DNA of 64,000 nucleotides from CAWCGU01 sp963838095 (lineage in GTDB: Bacteria; Actinomycetota; Thermoleophilia; Solirubrobacterales; 70-9), in NCBI GenBank assembly GCA_963838095.1, contig CAWIPO010000006.1:992001-1056000 (forward strand). The letters run 5' to 3'. Under the pieces are notes generated by a model that did no database searches, had not been told where the DNA came from, and saw only the letters and a program-made list of their open reading frames with translations. The position numbers and the translations under genes were made by a program. Shown one piece after another: positions 8,337-17,840 of this stretch. The first letter of the stretch is position 1, and each line of letters starts with the position of its first letter.

Positions 8337-10556
8337 ATGCAAAACCGGCACCAGGCGCTCGCGCGCCCGATAGTCGTACTCATCGCCGCTGCGCTGTTGG
8401 CGCTCGCAGGTATCGCCGCCTGGCTTGGTTCGGCGCGCATGGCCTCGGGCTCCGATGGCAGGGCAGACGGCAAGGACTTCAGCGCGAAGCCCTACGAGGG
8501 GCCGAAGATCAAGACGCCGAACGCCGATCGCTGTGACTTCCTCGACACCAGCGTCTGCCTGCATCCGTTCCCCAACGACTTCTTCACCCGCGAGGACAGC
8601 AGTTCCGAGACCGGCCTTCGCATCGACCTCGAGCGCGAGTCGATGCCGCGAAACGTGGCCGGGGACCCGATCGACCCCACCGACCTGAACCGCAACGACG
8701 GGTTCAGCCCCGGCCAGCCGATCGTTCTGCACATCGACGGGCTCGAGACCCAGCGCGCCTTCGAGCGCAGCGGGATCGTCGGGATCGGGGACACGCGCGA
8801 CTACAGCCGCAAGGGCCAGCCGGTGGTGGTGATCAACGCCGAAACCGGCGAGCGCCACCCGATCTTCGCGGAGCTGGATGCGAACGCGATCCGCGACCAG
8901 GACCGCAACCTGATCATCCGGCCTCTGGTGAACTTCGACGAGGGCACCCGCTACGTCGTCGCCCTACGGCACCTGCGCAACAAGCAGGGCAAGGCGATCG
9001 AGGCGCCTGCCGCGTTCCGTGTCTACCGCGAGAACCTGATCACCGACCAGCGCGCGATCGAGTCTCGCCGGCCGCACATGGAACGTGCCGTGTTCGGCGT
9101 GCTAGATGAGGCCGGAATCCCTCGCGGCAGCCTCTACATGGCCTGGGATTTCACGGTCGCCAGTGCCGAGAACATTGCCGGCCGTGTGCTCGCGATGCGC
9201 GACGACGCCTTCGCCCGCCTCGGTGATACCAACCTCGCCGACCTGACCGTGCAGGGGAGCTCTCCGGCATTCACGATCGAGAGCACGGAGGTGAACCCGG
9301 AGCCGCAGGTGCTGCGAAGGGTCGAGGGCACGCTGCGCGATGTGCCCTGCTACCTGAACCAGGACGGGTGCCCGCCGGGGGCGAGTTTCGACTTCGCCTC
9401 AAGCAACGCGACCGAGCCCACATTCCATCCAGAGTTCACGACTGACGTGCCCTTCACCTGCACGATTCCCGCCTCGGTCGCCGTAGGCAGCAATGTCACG
9501 CCGGCACGGCCGGTGCTCTACGGCCACGGCCTGCTCGGCAACCACGAGCAGGCGGCGAGCAGCTACGTCGTCGATTTCGGCGACAACCACAACATCGTCC
9601 ACTGTGCCGTCGATTGGGCCGGATTCTCGGAGGAGGACATCGGGCCGGTGATCCTGCCTGCGCTCTCCGACCTCTCGAAGCTGAGCGCCGGCTTCGACCG
9701 CATGCAGCAGGGCTTCGTGAACGCGTTGCTGATGGGGCGGGCGATGATCCACCCGGACGGGCTCGTCAGCGATCCGGCGTTCAACGTCGATGCCGGCAGC
9801 GGGCCCGAGCCGGTGATCGACACCGCGAGGCTGTTCTTCTACGGCAACAGCCAGGGAGGGATCATGGGCGGCGCGCTGACGGCGCTCGCGCCCGACTTCG
9901 AGCGCTCGGTGCTCGGCGTGCCGGGGATGAACTACTCGACGCTTCTCCAGCGCAGCGTCGACTTCGATCAGTACTCGGAGCTGCCCGAGATCGGCCTTTA
10001 CGACAACTACCCGGATCAGCTCGAGTTCCCCCTCGGTCTCGCGCTGATCCAGATGCTCTGGGACCGGGGCGAGGCCAACGGATATGCGCACCACATGACC
10101 GACGACCCCTATCCGAACACGCCGCCGCATCAGGTGCTGCTCCATCCGGCGGTCGGCGACCATCAGGTGAGCACGCTGACGGCGGAGATAGAGGCGCGCA
10201 CGATTGGCGCCCGGCGCCTCGCACCGACGCTTGACGACGGGCGGCACTGGGATCAGGATCCGTTCAAGGGAATTCCCGTGATCCGCAACTTCCCGTTTAC
10301 GGGCTCAGCGCTCGTCGAGTGGGACGGCGGCCCGGTGGGATTCAGCGGCACCCGAGGCGGCGGCTCCGCCGTGCCCCCGGAGGAGAACCTGCCGCCGCGC
10401 CCGGAGGATGGCTATGGCGCCGACCCGCATTCCTATCCGCGCTGGAGTCCCGAGGCACAGGCCCAGATGTCGGCCTTCCTGCTCCCCGGTGGAGCGATCA
10501 TTGGCGGCTGCGCCGCGGGAGCGCCCTGCTACTCGAACGGATTCGCCGGGCCCTGA
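8337..10556 (+). CDS. Secreted alpha/beta-hydrolase (lipase/esterase-like)
   Basis: A 739-residue protein with an N-terminal signal segment (about residues 10-31, VVLIAAALLALAGIAAWL), so it is exported or anchored. After an N-terminal region that looks beta-rich (about 60-300), the hydrolase part has PVLYGHGLLGNH (oxyanion-hole region) and FFYGNSQGGIMGG, a G-x-S-x-G nucleophile elbow with Ser near residue 504. A plausible catalytic His lies in PAVGDHQVSTL. This two-part build resembles bacterial virulence-factor lipase/esterase proteins. The start ATG 8337 follows a strong AAGGAGG site. Cys residues in CDFLDTSVC and in the tail suggest disulfides outside the cell. Substrate unknown. Confidence 0.75.
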   Translation: MQNRHQALARPIVVLIAAALLALAGIAAWLGSARMASGSDGRADGKDFSAKPYEGPKIKTPNADRCDFLDTSVCLHPFPNDFFTREDSSSETGLRIDLERESMPRNVAGDPIDPTDLNRNDGFSPGQPIVLHIDGLETQRAFERSGIVGIGDTRDYSRKGQPVVVINAETGERHPIFAELDANAIRDQDRNLIIRPLVNFDEGTRYVVALRHLRNKQGKAIEAPAAFRVYRENLITDQRAIESRRPHMERAVFGVLDEAGIPRGSLYMAWDFTVASAENIAGRVLAMRDDAFARLGDTNLADLTVQGSSPAFTIESTEVNPEPQVLRRVEGTLRDVPCYLNQDGCPPGASFDFASSNATEPTFHPEFTTDVPFTCTIPASVAVGSNVTPARPVLYGHGLLGNHEQAASSYVVDFGDNHNIVHCAVDWAGFSEEDIGPVILPALSDLSKLSAGFDRMQQGFVNALLMGRAMIHPDGLVSDPAFNVDAGSGPEPVIDTARLFFYGNSQGGIMGGALTALAPDFERSVLGVPGMNYSTLLQRSVDFDQYSELPEIGLYDNYPDQLEFPLGLALIQMLWDRGEANGYAHHMTDDPYPNTPPHQVLLHPAVGDHQVSTLTAEIEARTIGARRLAPTLDDGRHWDQDPFKGIPVIRNFPFTGSALVEWDGGPVGFSGTRGGGSAVPPEENLPPRPEDGYGADPHSYPRWSPEAQAQMSAFLLPGGAIIGGCAAGAPCYSNGFAGP

Positions 10557-10597
10557 CGGCGGCCCAAGCATTCAACTGACCGCTGTAGGGACCTGCG

Positions 10598-11707
10598 ATG
10601 CACATGAGCCAGTCGCGGCGCGCTGACCTACCCGGGGTCGAGGCGTCCGAGGAGCTGACTCCCGCGGAGCTGCGCCTTGCGACCCGCAACCATGGTCTCC
10701 CGTTGGAGGCGCTCGCCTTCGACATCACGCCCGAAGGGCTGCACTACCTGCTGATCCACTACGACATCCCGGGCGTCGACCCGGACGTTTGGCGTCTCAC
10801 CGTTGGCGGTCGTGTGGGACGCGAGCTGTCGCTCTCGCTCGAGGATCTGCGTTCCCGGCCGGCAAAGACGCTGGCGGTGACCATCGAGTGCGCCGGCAAC
10901 GGCCGCGCCCACCTCTCGCCGCGACCGCTGAGCCAGCCGTGGCTGCTGGAGGCGGTTGGAACGGCCGAGTGGACCGGGACGCCCCTTCGCGGCGTGCTCG
11001 AGGACGCGGGGCTCGGCGACGAGGCGGTCGAAGTGCTGTTCAGTGGGCTCGATCGCGGCGTCGAGGGAGGCGAGGTGCAGTGCTTCGAGCGCAGCCTGCG
11101 GGTTGACGACGCACTGCGCGACGAGGTTCTGCTCGCATACGAAATGAACGGCCGCCCGTTGCCGCCGCAGCACGGCTTTCCGCTGCGCCTTGTCGTCCCC
11201 GGCTGGTACGGAATGGCGAGCGTCAAGTGGCTCGAGCGCATCACCGTGCTCGACGCGCCGTTCGAGGGCTACCAGCAGGCTCGCGGCTACCGGATGCGCC
11301 AGGAGCCCGATGAGGAGGGAACGCCGCTCTCGAGGATGCAGCCGCGATCGCTGATGATCCCTCCCGGAATCCCTGACTTCGCCACCCGCGAGCGCATGCT
11401 CGCGCTCGGTTCCACGACCGTGCGCGGGCGCGCGTGGTCCGGCTTCGGCCCCGTGGAGCGCGTCGAGGTGAGCATCGACGGCGCCTCGTGGGACGACGCC
11501 CAGCTCGGCCCCCAGCCGTCGCCTTGGGCGTGGCGCTCATGGCAGTGGGACTGGGAGCCCACCGAGCCTGGGGTGTACGAGCTCCGGTGCCGCGCCACTG
11601 ACAGCGCGGGCAACACGCAGCCGCTCGAGGCGCCTTGGAACCTCGGCGGCTACGCGAACAACCAGGTTCAAGCGGTTCCGGTCGTCGTGGCCGTAAGCAC
11701 GCCCTAG
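10598..11707 (+). CDS. Sulfite oxidase family molybdopterin-dependent oxidoreductase
   Basis: A 369-residue enzyme of the sulfite oxidase fold. The Mo-pterin domain (about 35-215) contains VTIECAGNGR, whose Cys is the molybdenum ligand, and HGFPLRLVVPGWYGMASVKWL, the signature of this family. The C-terminal part (about 245-365) is the Ig-like Mo-co dimerisation domain, with VRGRAWSGFGPVERVEVS. No Tat or Sec signal is visible, so it is probably cytosolic, unlike the periplasmic YedY type. ATG 10598 was taken; ATG 10604 is equally possible. It lies downstream of the hydrolase in the same direction with a 41-bp gap. Substrate could be sulfite or another oxyanion. Confidence 0.87.
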   Translation: MHMSQSRRADLPGVEASEELTPAELRLATRNHGLPLEALAFDITPEGLHYLLIHYDIPGVDPDVWRLTVGGRVGRELSLSLEDLRSRPAKTLAVTIECAGNGRAHLSPRPLSQPWLLEAVGTAEWTGTPLRGVLEDAGLGDEAVEVLFSGLDRGVEGGEVQCFERSLRVDDALRDEVLLAYEMNGRPLPPQHGFPLRLVVPGWYGMASVKWLERITVLDAPFEGYQQARGYRMRQEPDEEGTPLSRMQPRSLMIPPGIPDFATRERMLALGSTTVRGRAWSGFGPVERVEVSIDGASWDDAQLGPQPSPWAWRSWQWDWEPTEPGVYELRCRATDSAGNTQPLEAPWNLGGYANNQVQAVPVVVAVSTP

Positions 11708-12396
11708 GGGAACCGCTCCGGATAGAGGAGTTGGGCGATCTGGACCGTGGCCTCGTCGGAGTGGCCGAGCTCATTCGCAGCCAGGTTCGTCCACACGACG
11801 ATCGTCGCGCCGGTTTCCGGGAGGTACAGGACGGTGTTGCTGTAGCCGAAGACAGCCCCGTTGTGACCCAGGAATCCCTGGATCGAGAACATTCCGAGGC
11901 CGTACTTGAGCTCGATCGGCTGCGTCTCTATGACCACATTGGGCAGCCGCGCCTTCTGGGTCCGGGCCTTGAGCAACGGCACGCCCGTACCGAGCGCCTT
12001 GGCCCACACCCGCAGGTCATCGAGCGTCGAGGTCATCGCGCCGGCCGCCCACGGAACCTCGGGGTTCGAGCGCGTGTAATCGAGCAGCGCGCCCGGCTCA
12101 CCCGTGTAGCCGTGCGCGAACGGGTCACGCATCCCGGGGCGGGTCGGGAAGCGGGTATCGAACATTCCGAGTCGGTTGAGGATCCTCCGCTGAATCACGA
12201 CCTCGAGCCGCGTTCCGGTCAGCTTCTCGATGATCAAGCCGGCGAGGTAGCAGTTGGTCTCCGAATAGTGGAAGCCGTCGCCCGGCGGGAAGTAGGGCGG
12301 GTTGGGGCGTTGCTCACCTCGGCACCGGCACCAGACGCCGCGAGAAGAGACGCGACGCAGGCACTTGCAATGGACGCCCTAACAATGGCCGTTCAT
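11704..12396 (-). pseudogene. Decayed serine hydrolase (beta-lactamase/PBP4* class), N-terminal catalytic part lost
   Basis: The intact C-terminal part (12318 down to 11704) reads as a beta-lactamase-family serine hydrolase: FHYSETNCYLAGLIIEK holds the Y-x-N element and GHNGAVFGYSN the HxG motif. The SxxK nucleophile region, normally 60-100 residues before Y-x-N, is absent. Just upstream, in another frame, lies a signal-peptide-like stretch (ACVASLLAASGAGA). An ATG overlapping the stop of the LLM gene (ATGA, 12396-12393) opens this frame but hits a stop after five codons; one lost base would restore it. So the gene carries an internal deletion plus a frameshift. It was probably the second gene of an operon with the LLM oxidoreductase. 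Confidence 0.72.
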
Positions 12397-13343
12397 GCTT
12401 CACCGCCGATCAGCGGACGCACGCCTGTCGCCAGGCGCTCGATCTGATGCGGCTCATCTCCGAGCGGCCAGAAGAGGACCCGCTCGCAACCGACTGCGGC
12501 ATAGCGGGAGAGCAGCTCCGCGCAATGCTCGGCCGAACCGATGCAGATGCCGGATCGGAGGTCGTCGGGATCGCGCTTGAGCACCGGCGCGAGCACCTCG
12601 GTCAGCATCCGGTCGGCCTCCACGGGATCCTCGGTAACCCAGGTCCACATGGTCACCAGCGAGTTCGGGAATCGCTCCCCGCCGCGGCCGCGCTTGTCCA
12701 GCTCTCTGCCGAGGAGCTCGCGGGCGGCCGCGAACATCTCGGGGGTCGTGTTGTAGGCGGAGGCGAGCCAACCGTCCGCGAGCCGGGCAACCCGGCGCAG
12801 GCCGGGCTCCGAGCCCCAGCTGCCGATCCACAGCGGGACGCCGCCGTCACGCCGCGGCGGCGGTACGAGCGGCGCCGGGGGAACGGGGTAGAAGCCGCTG
12901 TCCCGTTCCGGCGCGGGCTCGCCCCGGAGCAGCGTTCGCAGGACGCGCACGGCGTCCTCGAACCGCGGCCAGCGTTCGCCGAACGGCATTCCGATCGCCT
13001 TGAAGTCGAGCTCTGACGAACCCGGCCCGACGCCGGCGATCAGGCGGCCATCGGAGAGGATGTCGAGCGCCGCGATTGCCTTCGCCAGCGGCGTCGGGCC
13101 GCGCAACGATGCGAGCGAGATCGTGGTGGCAAGCGTCATCTCCCCGGAACGCTCGATGACCGCGGCCAGCGCTGTAAGACCGTCGAGCCATGGTGTCGAG
13201 AAGAGGAAGTGGTCGTTGACGGAAATCGTGTCGAAGCCGTGATCCCGCGCCGCGTCGACCGTCGCCTGTAGCCGGGTGAGCGACTGCCCCTCGCCCTGCC
13301 ACTCCATCAGCGGCAGATGCACTCCCACCTCCATTGCGGCCAT
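12393..13343 (-). CDS. LLM class F420-dependent oxidoreductase
   Basis: A 316-residue TIM-barrel enzyme of the luciferase-like monooxygenase family. Typical elements are the first strand EVGVHLP, the SVNDHFLF segment, LATTISLASLRGPTPLAKAIAALD and GRLIAGVGPGSS, which shapes the cofactor pocket of F420-dependent members. The C-terminus (VGCERVLFWPLGDEP) also fits. No flavin reductase lies nearby, consistent with use of coenzyme F420. ATG 13343 or ATG 13334 can be the start. It overlaps the relic serine hydrolase by 4 bp. Confidence 0.85.
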   Translation of the reverse strand: MAAMEVGVHLPLMEWQGEGQSLTRLQATVDAARDHGFDTISVNDHFLFSTPWLDGLTALAAVIERSGEMTLATTISLASLRGPTPLAKAIAALDILSDGRLIAGVGPGSSELDFKAIGMPFGERWPRFEDAVRVLRTLLRGEPAPERDSGFYPVPPAPLVPPPRRDGGVPLWIGSWGSEPGLRRVARLADGWLASAYNTTPEMFAAARELLGRELDKRGRGGERFPNSLVTMWTWVTEDPVEADRMLTEVLAPVLKRDPDDLRSGICIGSAEHCAELLSRYAAVGCERVLFWPLGDEPHQIERLATGVRPLIGGEA

Positions 13344-13401
13344 GCTCTCACATAGGGTCTAACGACCTGCACCGCCAACGAGACAGGAGCCTGCCCTCGG
13401 C

Positions 13402-14268
13402 GTGATCGCCGGTCTTGGCCTCGCACTCGCTTCGGCCGTCGCGACGAGCGTTAGCTTCTTGCTCAAGCACCGCGGCGCCGTCCTCGCTCCGGCTGTCCAA
13501 GCTCGTCACCCGCTGCGCAGCGCGGTCGGCCTCTTTCGCTCGCGTTGGTTCGCGCTCGGCTGGGGGGTCGCCGTCGCCGCCTGGGGACTGCACGTCGGCG
13601 CCCTCGCCCTCGCGCCGCTTTCCATAGTGCAGGCGGTTCTGTCGGGCGGACTGGTCTTCCTCGCCGTCTTCGCCGAGCGCTTCTTCGGCTTTCAACTCGG
13701 ACGCCGTCAGTGGATCGGTGTGATCGTCACGGCAATCGGGCTCGTGGTCATTGGGCTGACCTCGGAGTCGGGCGACGGAGAGCCCCGGCACTACGCGGTG
13801 GCGGCCCTGATCGCGATCGAGTGCGGCGGGCTCGTTTTCTGTCTCGCGATCGCCTCGGCCTCGACCCATCGCCGCATCCTGCCCGCAGCCCAAGGCCTGA
13901 TCCTCGGCGCCGTCGCCGGCGCGCTCTTCGGCGTCTCCGACATCGCGATCAAGTTCCTGGTCGATGACACGGCCAGCGGGGTGCTCGAGCTGATCAGCCC
14001 CTGGACCGCGGCGGCTTTGATCGCCTCGGTGGTTGCCTTCTATGCCTCGGCGCGGGCGTTGCAGATCGGCCCCGGCGTCGAGGTCATCGCCTTCACCTCG
14101 GTCGCGGCCAACCTCGTGGCAATCGTTGGCGGCATCCTTGTCTTTCGCGATTCGATCGGCTCGGGAACCCTGGAGATCGCCGCACGGCTGCTCGCGTTCT
14201 GCCTCGTGATCGTCGGGGCGGCTTTGATCCCCGGCCCGGTCCGGGCCACCAACACATCTGGTAGGTAG
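13402..14268 (+). CDS. DMT/EamA-type integral membrane transporter
   Basis: A 288-residue protein with about nine to ten hydrophobic helices in two halves, the build of drug/metabolite transporters. The repeats are recognisable: ALAPLSIVQAVLSGGLVFLA in the first half and VEVIAFTSVAANLVAIVGGILVF in the second. Charged residues are few and sit at helix ends. The start is GTG 13402 with AGGAG 12 nt upstream. It is divergent from the LLM gene (59-bp gap) and is followed by a 565-bp region without genes. Direction and substrate of transport are unknown. Confidence 0.75.
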   Translation: MIAGLGLALASAVATSVSFLLKHRGAVLAPAVQARHPLRSAVGLFRSRWFALGWGVAVAAWGLHVGALALAPLSIVQAVLSGGLVFLAVFAERFFGFQLGRRQWIGVIVTAIGLVVIGLTSESGDGEPRHYAVAALIAIECGGLVFCLAIASASTHRRILPAAQGLILGAVAGALFGVSDIAIKFLVDDTASGVLELISPWTAAALIASVVAFYASARALQIGPGVEVIAFTSVAANLVAIVGGILVFRDSIGSGTLEIAARLLAFCLVIVGAALIPGPVRATNTSGR

Positions 14269-14578
14269 CCCGGTGCGGCAAGGGCGGTGTGGCCGAGACA
14301 CCAAGAACGCGACTGACCCCACGGTCGATCCCGTTTGCCTCGGAGTGAGTTGCCTCGCCGCGCTACTCGCGTGTCGGCGTGAGATCGCTCCTCAGCCAGA
14401 ACTGTTGGCCGCAGGGCCAGCTTCAACAAGCTTACTCCGTCGCATCTGGGTACGCGAGCGAGTTTCGCTAGTCGTTTCGCTCGACCTCCTGCCGCCGACA
14501 ATCTTGCTGTGGGATTGTGCGAGAAGGAGCACAGGTACGTGCATACCCCCCTCCAACAAGCAATCAGGCATGCCGAGA

Positions 14579-14625
14579 TGGGCGCGGCTGGTTTCGAACC
14601 AGCGACCTCTCGCGTGTGAAGCGAG
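14579..14625 (-). other. Truncated tRNA-Val(CAC) copy (3' part only)
   Basis: These 47 bp are identical to 21012-21058, the part of the intact tRNA-Val gene from the anticodon stem (CTCGC) through the CAC anticodon, variable loop and T arm to the discriminator base. The D arm and 5' acceptor strand are missing, so it cannot be functional. Same orientation as the intact gene. Such 3' copies are the usual scar of site-specific integration into a tRNA gene. Confidence 0.85.
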
Positions 14626-14744
14626 TTCGGGGGTCGAGGTGCGGCAAGCGGGGAGGAACAGCGGGAATCCCTGCAACGGTTCGGTTTCTGCCAGTCGAGT
14701 GCTCTCGGACGACGCTTCGTTTGGCCACAGCTTGCCGTTGTTTT

Positions 14745-14763
14745 GTTCGGTGAGGGTTCGGTG
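14745..14763 (+). repeat. 19-bp direct repeat, copy 1
   Basis: GTTCGGTGAGGGTTCGGTG; itself built of two GGTTCGGTG-like units. A second copy with one mismatch is at 17749-17767. Both lie within 130 bp of a tRNA-Val-like fragment. Confidence 0.6.
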
Positions 14764-14833
14764 ACGAACGTGGTCTCCGGGCCGAGAAGCTCGCGTGCAT
14801 GGTGGAGCCGGTTCCACGGCCTAGCTGTGCGCC

Positions 14834-16872
14834 TCAGGCGTCGTAGTCGACGGTGACGGTTGGGCTGGTGGGGTGTGACTGGCACGTGAGCACGAAGCCG
14901 GCTTCCAACTCGGCCTTGCCGAGCGCGAAGTTGTGATCCATCTCGACGGTGCCGTCGACGAGCTTCGCGCGGCAGGTCCCGCAGGCCCCTCCCATGCACG
15001 CGTACGGCGCGTCCGGGCGCGCCTGGAGCGCCGCCTCGAGGATCGAGTCGCCGGGATTGAGCTCGACTGCCTCCTGGCGACCCGAGAGCGTGAACGTCAC
15101 CTGCGCAGCCTGCGCATGCGCCGGCGCCGGCTTCTCGCCGTTCTGGTCGTAGCCGTAGAAGAGCTCGAGGTGGATGTGCTCGGGCTCGACTCGGTGCTCG
15201 ACCAGCGTGTCGCGGACAGTGCTCACCAGCTCGATCGGCCCGCACAGGAACCATTCGTCGACGCTCTCGGGAGCGAGCGTGTCGCCCAGCCAGCCCTCGA
15301 AGCTTCTCGCGGTCGATGCGGCCGCTCAGCTCGGGAACGTGCGACGGGTCGCGCGAGAGCACGTGGAGGATCTCGAGCCGGTCGGCGTAGCGCGATTCGA
15401 GCTCGTCGAGCTCGTCGCGGAACATGGTCGTCTCCTTCGTGCGGTTGCCGTAGATCAGCGTGAACCGGCTCTCGGTCTCGATCTCGAGCGTCGTCTGCAG
15501 CATCGAGAGGATCGGCGTGATCCCGCTGCCGACGACGATCGCGACGTAGTGCTTGTTGTTGAGCGGGTGAAGCGGGGTGCAAAAGCGGCCCGTCGGCGTC
15601 ATCAGCTCGAGCACGTCGCCGGCCTCGAGCTGCTCGCAGACGAAGGTCGAGAAGGCGCCGCCGGGGATGTGCTTGACCGCGATCCGCAGCATCGCGCGGG
15701 TCGCGGGCGCGCAGATCGAGTAGTTGCGCCGCACCCCCTCGCCGCCGAGGTCGGTGCGGACTGTGACGTGCTGCCCGGGCTCGAAGCGAAACTCGTCGCG
15801 CAACTCCTCGGGCACAGCGAAGGTGACCAGCGTGCTGTCGTCGGTGATCGGGTCGACCGAGGCGACGGGCATGCGGTGGAAGACCGCATGGGGCGCGCTC
15901 GAGCCACTCGGCATCCGCACCGGGAGGACCTTGAGCAGCTTGCTGTTGAGCTGCTTCCACTCGCGGAACTCCTCCGGGTCGAGTGACTTCCCGAACGCGG
16001 TCGAGATCGCCGCGTCGCGCTCCAGATAGGCCTCCTCGTTTCGCCGCCAGGTCTTCAGGTAGCGGTAGAAGGGGATCGAGGGATGCAGGTGATGGACGAG
16101 GTGGTAGTTCTGGGAGAGCATCAGCGGGGTGAACAGCCACTCCATGCCGACCCGGTTGCGGGTCGCGCGGTAGCGGTTCTCGCTCTGCGTCTCATCGAGC
16201 CCGTGGTGGGGCAGCCAGTCGAACCACCAGGCGAGCGCGAACATCGCGATCCGCGCTGGGATCAGGTAGACGATCGCGAGCAGCCAGGAAGTTGCCGGTG
16301 GCCACCGCTGCCGCGATCACCGCAACCGTGAGGGCGATCAGCGCTCCGGTCTCGATCAGCTCGGCCTTCGGCCGGCGCTTCAGGTTGCGCACGTAGAAGA
16401 CCACGTAGGGGACGTCCATCAACGCGAACCGGACGGGCAGCTGCCACCACGGTCCGTGGCTGGCGAAGTGGTCGGGATCGTCTTCGTCGTCGTTGGTGTG
16501 GCGGTGGTGCTCGATGTGGATGAACCCGAACGCCGGGAACGACAGCAGCGGCGAGACGAACAGCATCGCGACACGGCCGAAGACGCCGTTGACCCAGCGG
16601 TGCGAGCTGATCGAGTAGTGCGAGGCGTCGTGCAGCACCGTGAACATCGCGAAGATCGCGATCGCGTTCATGGCGATCGTCGCCGCGAGCGGCAGGTGCT
16701 CGCCCAGCGCCGCCCACGTGCTCCGGCGGCGAACAGCGCGAGCGCCCCCGTCGAAGATCCCGACGATCGGCCACGACAGCGTGGGGACGGGCTCGCCGGG
16801 ATCGGGGAGCGCGTGCCGCGAGGACGGCATCGGCGCGGGTGCGGGCGTATCGATTGCGGCTTGGGTGCTCAT
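14834..16872 (-). CDS. Fatty acid desaturase fused to ferredoxin reductase and 2Fe-2S domain (two frameshifts)
   Basis: One gene of about 678 codons broken by two single extra bases, near 16286-16293 and 15297-15302. The first third is a membrane desaturase/hydroxylase with His boxes HDASH, HIEHHRH and NYHLVHHLHP. It continues into a PaaE-type reductase: a flavin-binding barrel (RRNYSIC), an NAD-binding part (VGSGITPILSMLQ), and a C-terminal plant-type ferredoxin domain with CMGGACGTCRAKL and a last Cys in LTCQSHP. Such a fusion carries electrons from NAD(P)H through FAD and 2Fe-2S to the di-iron centre. ATG 16872 has AAGGAG 8 nt upstream and a consensus promoter. Divergent TetR gene. The breaks are probably sequence errors, since all motifs survive. 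Confidence 0.82.
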
Positions 16873-16934
16873 CGGAGAGCTCCTTGTCGAGCTATCCTGC
16901 GCTCGCTCTCGCGTCGGGGACACAGTGTGTGCGT

Positions 16935-16985
16935 AGAGTACACGAATGTTCGCTACTTGTCAAGCCCGTTCTGATCGGGTATGCT
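16935..16985. promoter_or_regulatory. Back-to-back divergent promoters with an inverted repeat between desaturase and tetR
   Basis: Minus strand: TTGACA (16963-16958), 17-bp spacer, TACTCT (16940-16935), driving the desaturase. Plus strand: TTGTCA (16957-16962), 17-bp spacer, TATGCT (16980-16985), driving tetR; its start point would fall at about the ATG at 16994. The two -35 boxes overlap. The inverted repeat CGAATGTTCG (16943-16952) lies inside the desaturase spacer, a plausible operator for the TetR protein. Confidence 0.6.
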
Positions 16986-16993
16986 TCTGTCCG

Positions 16994-17627
16994 ATGGCCG
17001 TTTCGACGCCATACGCGATCAGCGCCCTGCCCGGCGTGCCCGAGGCATCGGCCGACGGCGTTCTGGTCGCGTCACCGCGCGGGCGGATGCTCGACGCGAT
17101 GACGGCGACCGTCGCCGAGCGCGGCTATGCCGCGACAAGCATCGCCGAGGTGATCAAGCGGGCGCACGCCTCGCGCAGCACCTTCTACGAGCAGTTCGCC
17201 GACAAGGAGGACTGCTACCTCGCGGCCTATCAGCTCGCCAGCAACTACGTCGCCACGCAGATCGCTACGGCCGCGCAGTCCAGCCCCCCCAACCTCGCCG
17301 ACCGCCTGGCTCAGATCTACGAGACCTTCCTCGACGAGCTGGCGCGCATTCCGCTCGCGGCCCGCGCGTTCCTCGTCGAGATACGTGCTGCCGGCGCGCC
17401 CAGCCAGCAACACCGCCGCGCCGTCAACGATCAGTTCGCAGAGCTGCTGCGTGGTCCCGGGCAGCGACGACGATCCGCTGATGAGAATCGCGGCCATCGC
17501 CGCATCCGAGGAGATCGTCGTCCGCGAGATCACCGACAACGGAGCCGAGAGCCTGCCACGACTCGCCGCCCCGCTCACCCGCCTCGCTATGCGGATCCTT
17601 ACCCCTGACGCAGGGCCGCGTCGCTAA
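16994..17627 (+). CDS. TetR family regulator (one frameshift)
   Basis: A regulator of about 210 residues. The N-terminal helix-turn-helix is clear: GRMLDAMTATVAERGYAATS followed by RSTFYEQFADKEDCYLAAY. An extra base near 17444-17451 breaks the frame; beyond it the second frame reads VPGSDDDPLMRIAAIAASEE to a TAA at 17627. I chose ATG 16994 because the promoter predicts transcription starting there (leaderless); an earlier in-frame ATG at 16946 lies in the -35 region. Divergence from the desaturase suggests it represses that gene in response to an acyl-CoA or fatty acid, by analogy with DesT/FasR-type regulators; the ligand is not evident. Confidence 0.78.
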
Positions 17628-17748
17628 CCGGATTCGAAATCCGATCCATACAGCCCCAGCTTCAAGGTTCGAAAACCGTCTCATCGTCCCGGTTGCCTTG
17701 AGAAATGCGGCAACCCGCGACCTGACGCGATCAAGATCGGCGAACGAT

Positions 17749-17767
17749 GTTCGGTGAGAGTTCGGTG
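17749..17767 (+). repeat. 19-bp direct repeat, copy 2
   Basis: GTTCGGTGAGAGTTCGGTG, one mismatch to copy 1 at 14745-14763. It lies 74 bp before the second tRNA-like fragment. Confidence 0.6.
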
Positions 17768-17840
17768 GCCACGCACGCTGACCTCTCGCGCAAGCGCGAG
17801 CGCTCATCCCTCCAGCCGACGCTCTGGCTCTACAGAGCCA

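Larger units (their letters stand above)
14269..14833. other. 565-bp gene-poor region holding a tRNA-Val fragment
   Basis: Between the DMT transporter and the desaturase-reductase gene I find no convincing gene on either strand. Short open frames here encode peptides from the reverse side of a tRNA fragment, not proteins. It holds the 47-bp tRNA-Val copy (14579-14625) and one of two copies of a 19-bp repeat (14745-14763). The rest shows nothing I can name. Confidence 0.6.

Noticed and set aside
8223..8858. N-terminal extension of the ABC ATPase frame back to 8858
   Set aside because: It overlaps the divergent hydrolase gene and has no domain; ATG 8222 has a good ribosome site and begins the ATPase fold.
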